Source: Chloroflexota bacterium
GTDB taxonomy: Bacteria; Chloroflexota; Ktedonobacteria; Ktedonobacterales; Ktedonobacteraceae
DNA: 59,018 bases
NCBI GenBank assembly: GCA_005881495.1
Contig: VBHI01000342.1
Span: 1-59,018 of the forward strand
Direction: 5' to 3'
The notes under the pieces: model-generated
Seen by the model: the letters and a program-made list of their open reading frames with translations, nothing else
What the model was told of the DNA's origin: nothing
Database searches by the model: none
Made by a program: the position numbers and the translations under genes
Part shown: positions 34,015 to 42,606 of the stretch, piece by piece
Layout: the number at the start of each line of letters is the position of its first letter
How positions within the stretch are numbered: position 1 is the first letter of the stretch

Positions 34015-34953
34015 TCATTCCAGGACAGCCCCAACAATCTCCCCAATATCCTCCACCCCCTCTTTGCGAAGAAATTCCTCGATCCCCTCGATAATCTCAA
34101 CGCCAGCACGAGGGTTGACAAAATTGATAGTGCCAATCTGGATCGCGGACGCGCCTGCCATGATAAACTCAAGCGCGTCTCTTGCATTGGTTATACCGCC
34201 GATACCTATTATTGGAACATGAGGATAGGATAGACGCAATTCGCGCGCTACTTCATACACCATGCGCAATGCAATGGGCTTGATGGCTGGACCGGAAAGC
34301 CCTCCAGTCCCATGGGTTAACGCTGGCCGGCGCGTCTTGATATCTATGCCCATACTTGTAATAGTGTTAATAAGCGAGATGGCATCGGCGCCAGATGAGG
34401 CGGCGGCCAAAGCAGTTGGACGTGCATCGCCACTATTGGGCGAGAGTTTCACGATCACAGGAAGCGTGGTTTCTCGGCGCACCGCGGTAGTGACATCCGC
34501 AACGGTCGCGGCGCTGGCACCAAAGACCTCTCCCCCCGCCTGCACGTTCGGACAGGAGACGTTTACCTCGATACCTGCCACACCGGGCACGCCTTCCAGC
34601 AATTCGGCCAGTTGAGCAAATTCTCTGATCGTCTCTCCTGCAACGTTGACGATCACCGGCGTCTGCCAGGTTTCCCAGATGGGAGCATACCTGTCAACGA
34701 CTATATGAATACCTGGATTCTGTAAGCCGATGGCATTCAACATCCCTGATGATGTTTCAAGGGTGCGAGGGTGTGGATTGCCACTGCGGGCGTGCAGGGT
34801 TGTGCCTTTACAGACAACGGCGCCCAGCCGTTGTACCTCGGCTATCCTGGCGTATTCGACGCCATAACCAAACGTACCGGACGCGGTGATAACTGGATTC
34901 TTTAGCAAGAGGCCACTTTTGTGGCGCGGCGCCAGCTCGGTTTGCAGGTTCAT
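34015..34953 (-). CDS. pyrD: Dihydroorotate dehydrogenase, class 1
   Basis: 312 residues of the cytosolic class 1 (probably 1B) enzyme, which oxidises dihydroorotate to orotate in pyrimidine synthesis. FMN- and substrate-binding blocks are present: NPVITASGTFGYG (about 18-30), LNAIGLQNPG (about 72-81), the catalytic cysteine in NVSCPN (about 128-133), and GGLSGPAIKPIALRM with IGIGGI near the end. A class 1B partner PyrK is not in this window. Its ATG overlaps the pyrF stop (ATGA). Confidence 0.95.
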   Translation of the reverse strand: MNLQTELAPRHKSGLLLKNPVITASGTFGYGVEYARIAEVQRLGAVVCKGTTLHARSGNPHPRTLETSSGMLNAIGLQNPGIHIVVDRYAPIWETWQTPVIVNVAGETIREFAQLAELLEGVPGVAGIEVNVSCPNVQAGGEVFGASAATVADVTTAVRRETTLPVIVKLSPNSGDARPTALAAASSGADAISLINTITSMGIDIKTRRPALTHGTGGLSGPAIKPIALRMVYEVARELRLSYPHVPIIGIGGITNARDALEFIMAGASAIQIGTINFVNPRAGVEIIEGIEEFLRKEGVEDIGEIVGAVLE

Positions 34954-35792
34954 GCTTCGCTGTTACTTCTCGCCTCGTTCATCAGGTTTCGTAATCTCTG
35001 TGCCTCCTCCCCTGCCATAGTGGCAAAGTCAGGGCCATTGCCAGCATACAGTATGGAGCGAGAAACCGCAAGTATGGCGCGCTCACCGTGCCTATCCACC
35101 CCGGTCCGAACCGCAGCTTCGAGGTCTCCGCCCTGGGCACCCACGCCTGGGATAAGAATGGGCATTGAAGGACAGATAGAGCGAATAGTACGCAGTTCCT
35201 GGGGATAGGTCGCGCCGACCACCAGGCCGCAATTGCCAGCTTCGTTCCACGATTGGACGCGCCGGGCAACTACCTCGTAGAGTGGGCGTAGCTGATCGCC
35301 ATTGTCCTGTACCAGCAGATCTTGAAAATCTCGCGCACTCGGATTTGACGTACGGCAGAGCAAGATGATTCCCTTCTCGCGGTACGCAAGAAAAGGGGCG
35401 ATGCTATCATAACCCAGGTAGGGATTGACCGTCACTGCATCGCAGCCATAGACATCAAACATTGTAGAGGCATAGTTGCGGGCGGTAATGCCAATATCGC
35501 CTCGCTTGGCATCGACGATCACCGGTATATGGGCAGGAATAGCGCTCAGCACTTCCTGAAACACGCGCATTCCGGCCAGGCCAAGCACCTCAAAAAAGGC
35601 GATATTTGGTTTGAAGGCACACACAAACGATGCTGTTGCCTCGATAATGGCGCGACAGAAGTAGATCACAGCTCTCTCAACCGGCATTTCACGCAGGGCC
35701 GCAGGAAAACGGTCTGGTTCCGGGTCTAAACCGACACAGAGCAGGCTGTTCTGCTGGCGTGAAGCGCTGAGCAATTTATCTAGAAAGTTCAC
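34950..35792 (-). CDS. pyrF: Orotidine 5'-phosphate decarboxylase, type 2
   Basis: 280 residues, converts OMP to UMP. The catalytic lysine motif of OMP decarboxylases, VIVDAKRGDIG, is present (about 88-98), with the opening LLCVGLDPEPDRFP (about 16-29) and the phosphate-binding loop PGVGAQGGD (about 218-226) near the C-terminus; this length and layout is the type 2 (PyrF-2) form. No ATG lies near; the GTG at 35792 with AAGG upstream gives a normal N-terminus, whereas the open frame extending to 36092 has no family similarity. Overlaps pyrD by four bases. Confidence 0.93.
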   Translation of the reverse strand: MNFLDKLLSASRQQNSLLCVGLDPEPDRFPAALREMPVERAVIYFCRAIIEATASFVCAFKPNIAFFEVLGLAGMRVFQEVLSAIPAHIPVIVDAKRGDIGITARNYASTMFDVYGCDAVTVNPYLGYDSIAPFLAYREKGIILLCRTSNPSARDFQDLLVQDNGDQLRPLYEVVARRVQSWNEAGNCGLVVGATYPQELRTIRSICPSMPILIPGVGAQGGDLEAAVRTGVDRHGERAILAVSRSILYAGNGPDFATMAGEEAQRLRNLMNEARSNSEA

Positions 35793-35859
35793 TTTTTTTA
35801 CCTTAACTGGTTTAAACGCAACCGTTGATCTCCGGCTGATGTTGTTCCCAGTCCCTGTT

Positions 35860-35887
35860 CGTGGAATGCGACAAACCAGATTCCACG
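35860..35887 (-). promoter_or_regulatory. Hairpin between pyrE and pyrF
   Basis: Perfect inverted repeat CGTGGAAT (35860-35867) and ATTCCACG (35880-35887) in the 106-base gap between pyrE and pyrF. No T-run, so it may be a processing or attenuation site rather than a terminator. Confidence 0.35.
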
Positions 35888-35898
35888 AGGAGTGAAGA

Positions 35899-36483
35899 TT
35901 AACCTCTCGTGCCCGGTTTAACCAGTGGTACAACGGCAGCACACAATGGACAGTCAGTTGGACTATATGTTTGTGCCGTAACACTGAGCAGGGCATGACA
36001 GGGGACGGAGAATTGCGTGGCGGCTGTACCTCCGCTGCGATCAATGAGCACTTCGATACCGGCGATGTCCGGATGGTATGGCTCAATAGCACATAGTGTT
36101 TCGCGCAGTGAGAGACCTGTTGTCAGGACATCATCAACAATCAGGACAGGAGCGAATGCATCGAGCTTAAAGCCACGACGCAGCCCTCGTCCACCCTCCG
36201 CAACTGGTTCAGCGAGGAGGCAGCGCGTATCGAGCTGGCGTGCCACCTCCTGCGCCAATAAAGCTCCTCCTGTTGTCGGACCAATCACAGCCGAGAGCAT
36301 ACGCCCCTGGTAGCGCTCCGCTATATCTTGGCAGAGGCGTTCTGTGACACGAGGCCACTCTAGCAAGCGGAACTTTTCCCAGTATTCGTTGCTGTGCCGT
36401 CCCGAACTGAGCACAAAATGCCCGTTCATGACCACACCTAGCTGCTGAAAAAGCGTCAGCAATCTTGTCGAGTCCATCATCAC
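35899..36483 (-). CDS. pyrE: Orotate phosphoribosyltransferase
   Basis: 194 residues. The PRPP-binding motif LIVDDVLTTGLSLRE (about 113-127) identifies the phosphoribosyltransferase family, and the N-terminal HFVLSSGRHSNEYWEKF (about 22-38) is the OPRT-specific orotate-binding loop. It makes OMP from orotate and PRPP for PyrF. It sits two bases behind the AsnRS-like gene's stop and 106 bases ahead of pyrF. Several ATG codons in a row (MMM) leave the exact start open. Confidence 0.93.
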   Translation of the reverse strand: MMMDSTRLLTLFQQLGVVMNGHFVLSSGRHSNEYWEKFRLLEWPRVTERLCQDIAERYQGRMLSAVIGPTTGGALLAQEVARQLDTRCLLAEPVAEGGRGLRRGFKLDAFAPVLIVDDVLTTGLSLRETLCAIEPYHPDIAGIEVLIDRSGGTAATQFSVPCHALLSVTAQTYSPTDCPLCAAVVPLVKPGTRG

Positions 36484-36485
36484 AA

Positions 36486-37535
36486 TTACGGCATATAGTG
36501 GACGCTGTTACGCGGATATTCGACACAGTTCAAGCAGCTCTCGCTGCCGGTGATGAACTGTACCAGCCGCTCGAAGCCCATGCCAAAACCTGCGTAGGGG
36601 ATCGAGTCATCGTCTCGTAGTTTCAGATACCACTCATAGTCCTCCGCACTCCCGCCAGCCGCGAGTAGATGCTTCATGGCTTCTGAATTCATCAATCGAT
36701 GGCGCAGGCGAATGGGATCTTCTTCGCGCTCAGCACCTCCGCAGACCTCACCCACGCCTGGAAGCAAGAGGTCAGCAGCGTTGACGATGCGCTCGTCTTC
36801 GCGATTCTGGCGCATATTGAAGAATTTCAACTCCAGGGGGTAGTGCGTGATGAAGGTGGGGAACTGCGACCATTCCAGCAGAGCAATTTCACGCTTGCGG
36901 TCCAGGTCATCCCCCCAGTTGGTAGCTATGCCCATCTTGTTGAGCAGTTCAACGGCCTCAGTGTAGGTCATGCGGCGGAAGGGAGGCATGATCGTCTCCA
37001 ACATGGCCACATCGGCCCCGAGCATCTCCAACTCTTCGCGCCTCGTCTCTAGCACCTTCTGCACCAGGGTACTGACCAGACGCTCTTCGATGTCCAGTAG
37101 CGTCTGTAAATTGCCAAAGCCAATTTCTGGCTCAATCAACACAAACTCTGTCAGGTGGCGATGGTCGGCACGCGGCTCGGCGCGATAGCTGTGGTTCACC
37201 GAATAGACGCGGCGCAAGGTCTGACTGTGTACCAATGGCTCCAGATGCAACTGGGCAGTCTGCGTCAAGAAAGCCTTGTTGCCAAAGTACTCGAGCGGGA
37301 AGAGCGTTGAAAAATCTTCACAGGCTCCTGTTAAGCTGGTGATGGTTGGGGTGGTCACTTCGACGAAATCTTCTGCCTCCATGAAATTGCGGATCGTTTT
37401 TAGCAATGTCCCTCGGAGCCGTATTAAAGCCGCCATCTGCGGTGATCGCACCAGCATATGGCGATTGCTGAGTTGATCCATGTCCAGCAATTCGTTGCTG
37501 GTCTCGGTCGATTGGTTTACTTGTGTCATGCTCAT
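36486..37535 (-). CDS. AsnRS-like class II synthetase core without anticodon-binding domain (candidate asparagine synthetase)
   Basis: 349 residues from ATG 37535 (GGAGAGGA upstream; the frame is open 21 codons further). The class II catalytic core is complete: SYRAEPRADHRHLTEF (motif 2) and GFGMGFERL (motif 3, about 326-334). What is missing is the N-terminal OB-fold anticodon-binding domain of AspRS and AsnRS: the protein begins about 40 residues before the core. Archaeal asparagine synthetase-related proteins (AS-AR) have this build and make free asparagine from aspartate. Whether this enzyme charges tRNA or makes asparagine cannot be decided here. It is the first gene of an operon with pyrE, pyrF and pyrD. 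Confidence 0.85.
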   Translation of the reverse strand: MSMTQVNQSTETSNELLDMDQLSNRHMLVRSPQMAALIRLRGTLLKTIRNFMEAEDFVEVTTPTITSLTGACEDFSTLFPLEYFGNKAFLTQTAQLHLEPLVHSQTLRRVYSVNHSYRAEPRADHRHLTEFVLIEPEIGFGNLQTLLDIEERLVSTLVQKVLETRREELEMLGADVAMLETIMPPFRRMTYTEAVELLNKMGIATNWGDDLDRKREIALLEWSQFPTFITHYPLELKFFNMRQNREDERIVNAADLLLPGVGEVCGGAEREEDPIRLRHRLMNSEAMKHLLAAGGSAEDYEWYLKLRDDDSIPYAGFGMGFERLVQFITGSESCLNCVEYPRNSVHYMP

Positions 37536-37621
37536 GAGTAAGTTCCTCTCCTCTTTGTAACACGGCGTTCCATCATCACGCCAAACATACAATAACAACA
37601 GGTTGACAGGTCATCATCTCC

Positions 37622-37669
37622 TCCTTCGCTAGTTCAACAAACAACGCTAGTCGTTGAGGTTGCTAGTTG
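37622..37669 (-). promoter_or_regulatory. Hairpin leader of the AsnRS-like/pyr operon
   Basis: On the minus strand an outer stem GTTCAAC / GTTGAAC encloses an inner hairpin CAACGACTAGCGTTG, with a near-duplicate of the GAACTAGC element on each side. It lies about 90-130 bases ahead of the ATG and could be an attenuator or operator. I see no T-box or PyrR-binding consensus. Confidence 0.35.
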
Positions 37670-37708
37670 AACCGCTATATAACTTTTCACAACATCATCT
37701 GGCCACCC

Positions 37709-37757
37709 GTAGGGGCCGATTTATCGCGCCCAGCGCCGATTTATCGGCCCTCGCTGG
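37709..37757. repeat. GTAGGG-family palindromic repeat, double unit
   Basis: Starts GTAGGGG, two copies of the CCGATTTATCG core joined by GCGCCCAGCG, ending CCCTCGCTGG. Its first 42 bases match 5792-5833 exactly. It lies upstream of the AsnRS-like operon. Confidence 0.85.
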
Positions 37758-37828
37758 ATTTTCCGCTCTCCAGATGTATAAGTTAAAAAGCATTATAGCA
37801 AGCCCGGAGACTAACAGGTCAAAAAAAA

Positions 37829-37860
37829 TTCCTCACCCCCGAATCAATGGGATGAGGAAG
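37829..37860 (-). terminator. Possible terminator between the FKBP gene and the AsnRS-like operon
   Basis: Interrupted inverted repeat TTCCTCAC-CCC / GGGATGAGGAA, followed on the minus strand by a run of T (seen as a run of A at 37820-37828 on the plus strand). It would end a transcript coming from the FKBP gene. The remaining parts of 37536-38116 carry no gene. Confidence 0.45.
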
Positions 37861-38116
37861 AAAAATGTATTGGTATCGGCAAATCGACACCGGGACCATC
37901 AATGGGATGGTACAGGCAACACGCCTGCAACATAATGATTTTTTGCGCCTCTACCCGGTGCCAAATGGCCATGAGAATACCTTGCCCTTTCCACAGAGTG
38001 GAACAATTGGAAACTGGTCTCAAATTGCTAGAAGTATACCCAGCAAAATTCCAAAAGTCAAGGGCAAAATAAAACCCGTTTTACTTCTTTTACATTTCAT
38101 CCGCAAGAGTGTGCTG

Positions 38117-38803
38117 TTATTGCACACTCACGGCGGTCACATCAAAAATCAGTGTTGCATTGGGCGGAATACCCTGGTTACCCTGCGGACCATAGGCCAA
38201 AGACGCGGGAAGAATGATTCGACGGATACCGCCAGCCTTCATCCCAACCAATCCCTCGTTCCAACCTTGAATGACACTTGCCTGGCCAAGTGGGCTGACG
38301 GAAAAGGGCTGAGCGCCGTGATCATAGGAGCTATCAAACTTTTTGCCATTGCTTGCCAGCCAGCCCGAATACTCAACGGAGACCGTACTCCCTTGCTGTG
38401 CTACCTTGCCACTGCCAACTTTAAGGTCAAGGCATTGCAGTCCATCAGCGTTTGTAGCCGGGGTCCCTGTCACGGCAGGAGGATTTTGCGGGCCTGCCTT
38501 AGGAGTTGTATCATAAACCGCCGCGGCAGAAGTTGCTGTAGCACATTTAGGGCCAACCTGTGCAGTCGTCGTATGCGTTGTTTGTGTTGTTGTGCTTTTA
38601 GCACTCTGTTGAGCTGTATAACGCTGATATTGCCAAAAAGCCAGGCCCGCAGCAGCGATCACCACTACTACTACAGTGACACTGGTCCATATTTGCTGCC
38701 GGCGGCGGCGACGAGCCTGGCGCATCAAGCGCTCTTGTTGCCGTTGCCCCGGTCGATTTTGCTTCTGCTGCGTATTTTTTTGACCATTCACGGTTTGCGT
38801 CAT
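38117..38803 (-). CDS. FKBP-type peptidyl-prolyl cis-trans isomerase, membrane-anchored
   Basis: 228 residues. A short basic N-terminus (QKQNRPGQRQQERLMRQARRRRRQ, split here) is followed by one membrane helix (WTSVTVVVVVIAAAGLAFWQY, about 40-60), a low-complexity Thr/Ala linker and an FKBP domain (about 115-228). Conserved active-site positions are visible: VSVEYSGWL, the FDSSYD motif with G-A-Q-PFSV, VIQGWNEGLVGMK, RRIILPASLAYG and LIFDVTAVSV. It would catalyse proline isomerisation of extracytoplasmic proteins. Strong conservation makes the call secure. Confidence 0.93.
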   Translation of the reverse strand: MTQTVNGQKNTQQKQNRPGQRQQERLMRQARRRRRQQIWTSVTVVVVVIAAAGLAFWQYQRYTAQQSAKSTTTQTTHTTTAQVGPKCATATSAAAVYDTTPKAGPQNPPAVTGTPATNADGLQCLDLKVGSGKVAQQGSTVSVEYSGWLASNGKKFDSSYDHGAQPFSVSPLGQASVIQGWNEGLVGMKAGGIRRIILPASLAYGPQGNQGIPPNATLIFDVTAVSVQ

Positions 38804-38927
38804 GAAAGTATCTCTCCTTAGAAGGTTTTGTTTGAATTATTGCAAGGAGAGGTTACCATAATCAGAACTATATAGCAAGAGGGCAGAGACTCGTTGATTT
38901 GCCTGCTCAAGCGCTTGAGCATCGCTC

Positions 38928-38957
38928 TCGACATGTTCAGTTTAACTGTGCTACAAT
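38928..38957 (+). promoter_or_regulatory. Promoter of the tricorn-type protease gene
   Basis: TCGACA (38928-38933; one mismatch to TTGACA), 18-base spacer, TACAAT (38952-38957), 76 bases before the ATG at 39033. Confidence 0.5.
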
Positions 38958-39032
38958 ACATTTCACCATTAAAAGTATGGCAACTGTAAAGACCGCACTT
39001 TCCCTACAAATAATGAAAGAAGGGTGTGGATT

Positions 39033-42000
39033 ATGCCCCAGGGTTATATACGCTTTCCACATATTCATCAGGATCGCATTGTTTTCGTTGCGGAGGATGA
39101 TCTCTGGCTGATTACGAGCTATGGTGGACGCGCCGAGCGTCTAACAGCAGCGGTAGATGAAGTAAGCCATCCACGTTTTTCACCTGACGGTGCATTACTT
39201 GCCTTTGTAGGACAAGAAGAGGGACCGAACGAGATTTATGTAATGCCAGCACAGGGAGGCCCCGCTCAACGACTTACGTATCAAGCTGCCAATTGCCGCG
39301 TCCTGGGATGGTCACCCGCAGGTGACGAAATATTGTATGCAAGTAACGCAGGCCAACCTGACAGCCGTTTCCAGGTCATCTATGCCATAAAACCCGGAGG
39401 CGGCCTACCCCGGCAACTTCCCGTGGGAATGGCAAATGCGATTTCATATGGACCAGGCGGTGGCATTGTACTGGGGCGAAATATTAACGAACCAGCGCGC
39501 TGGAAGCGTTATCGCGGCGGCACGGTTGGGCACTTGTGGTGCGATAGCAGCGGCAGTGGAACATTCCAACGCTTGCTCCAACTCAATGGAAATATTGCTG
39601 CTCCGTGTTGGGTTGATGAGCGCATCTTCTTCATTTCAGATCATGAAGGTATTGGCAATATTTATTCCTGTACTCCTCAGGGAGAAGATGTGCGCCGCCA
39701 CACTGATCACCAGGATTTTTATGCCCGCAATCTAGCCGGCGATGGACAACGCATGGTGTACCACGCAGGTGCGAATCTGTACCTGTTCGATCCAGCAACA
39801 GAGAGCGTGCGACACATCGATGTCGAGCTACCCAGTTTGCGCACGCAGCTCAATCGTAAATTTGTCTCAGCAAGCGGATACCTTGATTCATCCGCTTTAC
39901 ATCCCCAGGGGTATGCGACAGCCATTACGACACGAGGAAAAGCCTTTTCCATGGGGAATTGGGAAGGCCCTGTCATTCAGCATGGTGAACCGGATGGCGT
40001 ACGCTACCGCATGCTAGAATGGCTGAACGACGGGAAACGACTGGTAGCGATTAGCGATGCTATTGGCCGAGAAGCCCTGGTTGTCTTCAATCCCGAAGAT
40101 GCCAGCGAGCCCAAAACGCTGGCGGAAGTTGAGTTTGGGCGAGCCGTCAACATGGTAGTTTCACCTGGAGATGATGTTGTCGCTATCACCAATCACCGCA
40201 ATGAGTTGGTTGTAGTGGATCTTGAGTCGAGTAAATCAGCGGTCGTCGATACCAGCGAGTACGAACGGATTACTGGCCCGGCATGGTCTCCCGACGGTAA
40301 CTGGCTCGCATATAGCTTCGCCAATTCAAATCAAACATCCGTGATCAAACTCTGTAACCTGGAAACGGGTGAGACGCACTTTGCGACTGAACCTGTTCTC
40401 GCAGATTTTTCGCCCTCTTTTGACCCGGAAGGCAAGTATCTCTACTTCCTGGGCAAACGTACATTCAATCCCGTGAGAGACAACCTCCACTTTGATTGGA
40501 GCTTTCCACGAGGCGTAAAACCCTACGCAATAATGCTTAGAAAAGACCTCCCTTCTCCATTTATTCCAGTTCCGAAAGTTCCACCGGCGAAAGAGAAGGA
40601 AAAAGAGGGAATCGGTTCGAAGAAACAACAGAACAGCGGCGAGGAAGATTTACCCAAAAAGCCTGAGAACGAGGCCAAAGAGAACGCAAAAGACGAAAAT
40701 GGTGAGCAAGAACAGGAGGAGACCACCGACGAGAAAAAATCCTCGCTTGTTATCAACCTTGAGGGCATTACTTCACGAGTGCTACCATTTCCGGTTCCGG
40801 AGGGCCGCTACGCGAGCATACAGGGCATCAAGGGCAAGGCGCTCTTCTCGATGTTTCCCATCGAAGGAGCATTGCCTTCGCCTACAGACTCCAACGAATC
40901 GAAAGGGGGAACTATCTACTGTTACGATTTCGAGACACACAAACACGAGTGGCTGTTAGATAGCGTGAACAGCTTTGATGTTTCGCGCGACGGCAGGACG
41001 CTGATCTATTCAGCCCGCAACCGTTTGCGTGCCTTGAAAGCTGGAGACAAAGCTCCCAAGACTGATAGCAATGAGCCTGGTCGCGAAAGCGGCTGGCTTG
41101 ACCTGAACCGAGTCAAGGTTTCCGTTCAACCTGCCGCAGAATGGAAACAGATGTTTGCCGAGGCCTGGCGCTTGCAACGGGAACATTTCTGGGCTGAAGA
41201 TATGTCGGGAGTAGATTGGCAAGCGATCTACGACCAGTATGCTCCCCTCGTAGAGCGTGTCAGTTCTCGTGCCGAACTATCGGATCTCTTCTGGGAGTTG
41301 CAAGGAGAGCTAGGCACTTCTCACGCCTATGAAATGGGCGGAGATCGCCGGCAGGGGCCTCAGTATCGACAAGGCTTCCTGGGAGTAGACTGGCAGTATG
41401 ATAGTGAACATGAACGCTATAGAATTGGGCGTATCGTACAGGGGGACATCTGGGACAGCAACGCCACCTCACCGCTCAATATGCCAGGCATCAATGTTAC
41501 CGTGGGTGACGCGGTGTTGGCGATCAATGGCCAACGCGTCAATCCTGCCCGCAGTCCCCAAGAACTGCTGGTGCACCAGGCCAGGAACGAGGTGCAATTG
41601 ACGATTGAATCCGCAGAGACGAAAGAATCGCGTGTGGTTACCGTGAAGGCGCTTGCAAGCGAGTGGGAGGCCCGCTATCGAGAGTGGGTGGAGAAGAATC
41701 GCGAGGCGGTACATACCCTTTCTAATGGGCGCGTTGGTTATATTCATATTCCTGACATGAGTTCAGACGGCTATTCGAAGTTCCACCGTTGCTACCTCGC
41801 CGAATATGACTACCCGGCGCTCCTCGTTGATGTGCGCTGGAATGGCGGAGGGAATGTCTCTAGCTTGCTTTTGGAAAAATTAGCACGGCGTCGCATCGGT
41901 TATGATTTCTCCCGCTGGGGACAACCAACGCCCTATCCATTTGAATCGCCACGCGGCCCAATGGTGGCTCTCACCAATGAACAGGCTGGCTCAGACGGTG

Positions 42001-42347
42001 ACATTTTTTGTCATAGCTTCAAACTGATGGGCCTGGGTCCATTGATTGGTATGCGCACCTGGGGCGGTGTAATCGGTATCTCCCATAATCATAACCTCGT
42101 TGATGGGACGCGCACCACACAGCCCGAATATGCCTTCTGGTTTAAAGATGTCGGGTGGAACGTAGAAAACTACGGCACAGATCCCGATATCGAGGTAGAT
42201 ATTGCGCCACAAGATTATGTCAACGATATCGACCCTCAGTTAGAGAGAGCGATTGCTGAGGCCCTCAGGTTGATCGAGGAAAAGCCCGCCCTGGAACCAC
42301 AACCGGAGGAGAGGCCAAAACGGGCAAGGAATTTCAACGTTTCCTAA
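39033..42347 (+). CDS. Tricorn-type protease (S41 family)
   Basis: 1,104 residues, close to the length of archaeal tricorn (about 1,070), which trims peptides released by the proteasome. Order: a six-bladed then a seven-bladed beta-propeller (about 5-640, with FSPDGALLAFVG and WSPDGNWLAYSF blade repeats), an acidic and lysine-rich linker rich in E and K (about 510-565), the C1 helical domain, a PDZ domain (about 790-880) and the C2 catalytic domain. Active-site residues seen: the S-H pair in GTSHAYEMGG (about 762-771), serine and aspartate in AGSDGDIF (about 984-991), and GTDPDIEVD near the end. It starts at ATG 39033; GTG 39024 is an alternative. No signal peptide, so it is probably cytoplasmic. 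Confidence 0.92.
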   Translation: MPQGYIRFPHIHQDRIVFVAEDDLWLITSYGGRAERLTAAVDEVSHPRFSPDGALLAFVGQEEGPNEIYVMPAQGGPAQRLTYQAANCRVLGWSPAGDEILYASNAGQPDSRFQVIYAIKPGGGLPRQLPVGMANAISYGPGGGIVLGRNINEPARWKRYRGGTVGHLWCDSSGSGTFQRLLQLNGNIAAPCWVDERIFFISDHEGIGNIYSCTPQGEDVRRHTDHQDFYARNLAGDGQRMVYHAGANLYLFDPATESVRHIDVELPSLRTQLNRKFVSASGYLDSSALHPQGYATAITTRGKAFSMGNWEGPVIQHGEPDGVRYRMLEWLNDGKRLVAISDAIGREALVVFNPEDASEPKTLAEVEFGRAVNMVVSPGDDVVAITNHRNELVVVDLESSKSAVVDTSEYERITGPAWSPDGNWLAYSFANSNQTSVIKLCNLETGETHFATEPVLADFSPSFDPEGKYLYFLGKRTFNPVRDNLHFDWSFPRGVKPYAIMLRKDLPSPFIPVPKVPPAKEKEKEGIGSKKQQNSGEEDLPKKPENEAKENAKDENGEQEQEETTDEKKSSLVINLEGITSRVLPFPVPEGRYASIQGIKGKALFSMFPIEGALPSPTDSNESKGGTIYCYDFETHKHEWLLDSVNSFDVSRDGRTLIYSARNRLRALKAGDKAPKTDSNEPGRESGWLDLNRVKVSVQPAAEWKQMFAEAWRLQREHFWAEDMSGVDWQAIYDQYAPLVERVSSRAELSDLFWELQGELGTSHAYEMGGDRRQGPQYRQGFLGVDWQYDSEHERYRIGRIVQGDIWDSNATSPLNMPGINVTVGDAVLAINGQRVNPARSPQELLVHQARNEVQLTIESAETKESRVVTVKALASEWEARYREWVEKNREAVHTLSNGRVGYIHIPDMSSDGYSKFHRCYLAEYDYPALLVDVRWNGGGNVSSLLLEKLARRRIGYDFSRWGQPTPYPFESPRGPMVALTNEQAGSDGDIFCHSFKLMGLGPLIGMRTWGGVIGISHNHNLVDGTRTTQPEYAFWFKDVGWNVENYGTDPDIEVDIAPQDYVNDIDPQLERAIAEALRLIEEKPALEPQPEERPKRARNFNVS

Positions 42348-42360
42348 TTGAAATGTATTG

Positions 42361-42440
42361 CCCCCGCCCACCCATCACCCGCACGTGCAATGCGCAGCAT
42401 CCCACGTGTATAGTAGGGTTGACCCTTGCGGTCAACCTGG
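42361..42440. repeat. Dispersed repeat with GTAGGG palindrome, copy A
   Basis: About 80 bases resembling 55633-55713 over their whole length. It contains GTAGGG then the palindrome GGTTGACCC-TTGCGGTCAACC. It leads directly into the 22-base tandem array and marks the end of the tricorn gene. Confidence 0.65.
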
Positions 42441-42606
42441 CCCGCGCCTACCGTCAACCTGGCCCGCGCCTACCGTCAACCTGGCCCGCGCCTACCGTCA
42501 ACCTGGCCCGCGCCTGCCGTCAACCTGGCCCCCGCCTGCCGTCAACCTCGACCCCGCCTGCTATCAACCTCGACCGCACCTGCCTTCAACCTGGGCCCCG
42601 CCTGCT
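42431..42606. repeat. Eight-copy 22-base tandem repeat (minisatellite)
   Basis: Units of 22 bases starting GTCAACCTGG and continuing CCCGCGCC; copies at 42431, 42453, 42475, 42497, 42519, 42541, 42563 and 42585. The first four are nearly identical, later ones diverge. The first bases of each unit derive from the palindrome GGTCAACC of the adjoining repeat. The last unit overlaps the end of hutF and supplies its stop codon. Confidence 0.9.

Noticed and set aside
34950..36092. Longer pyrF frame starting at 36092
   Set aside because: The first 100 codons show no OMP decarboxylase similarity and overlap pyrE; the GTG at 35792 fits the family and has a ribosome site.
37536..37700. T-box leader ahead of the AsnRS-like gene
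   Set aside because: Hairpins are present but the T-box consensus and specifier loop are not; too weak to name.
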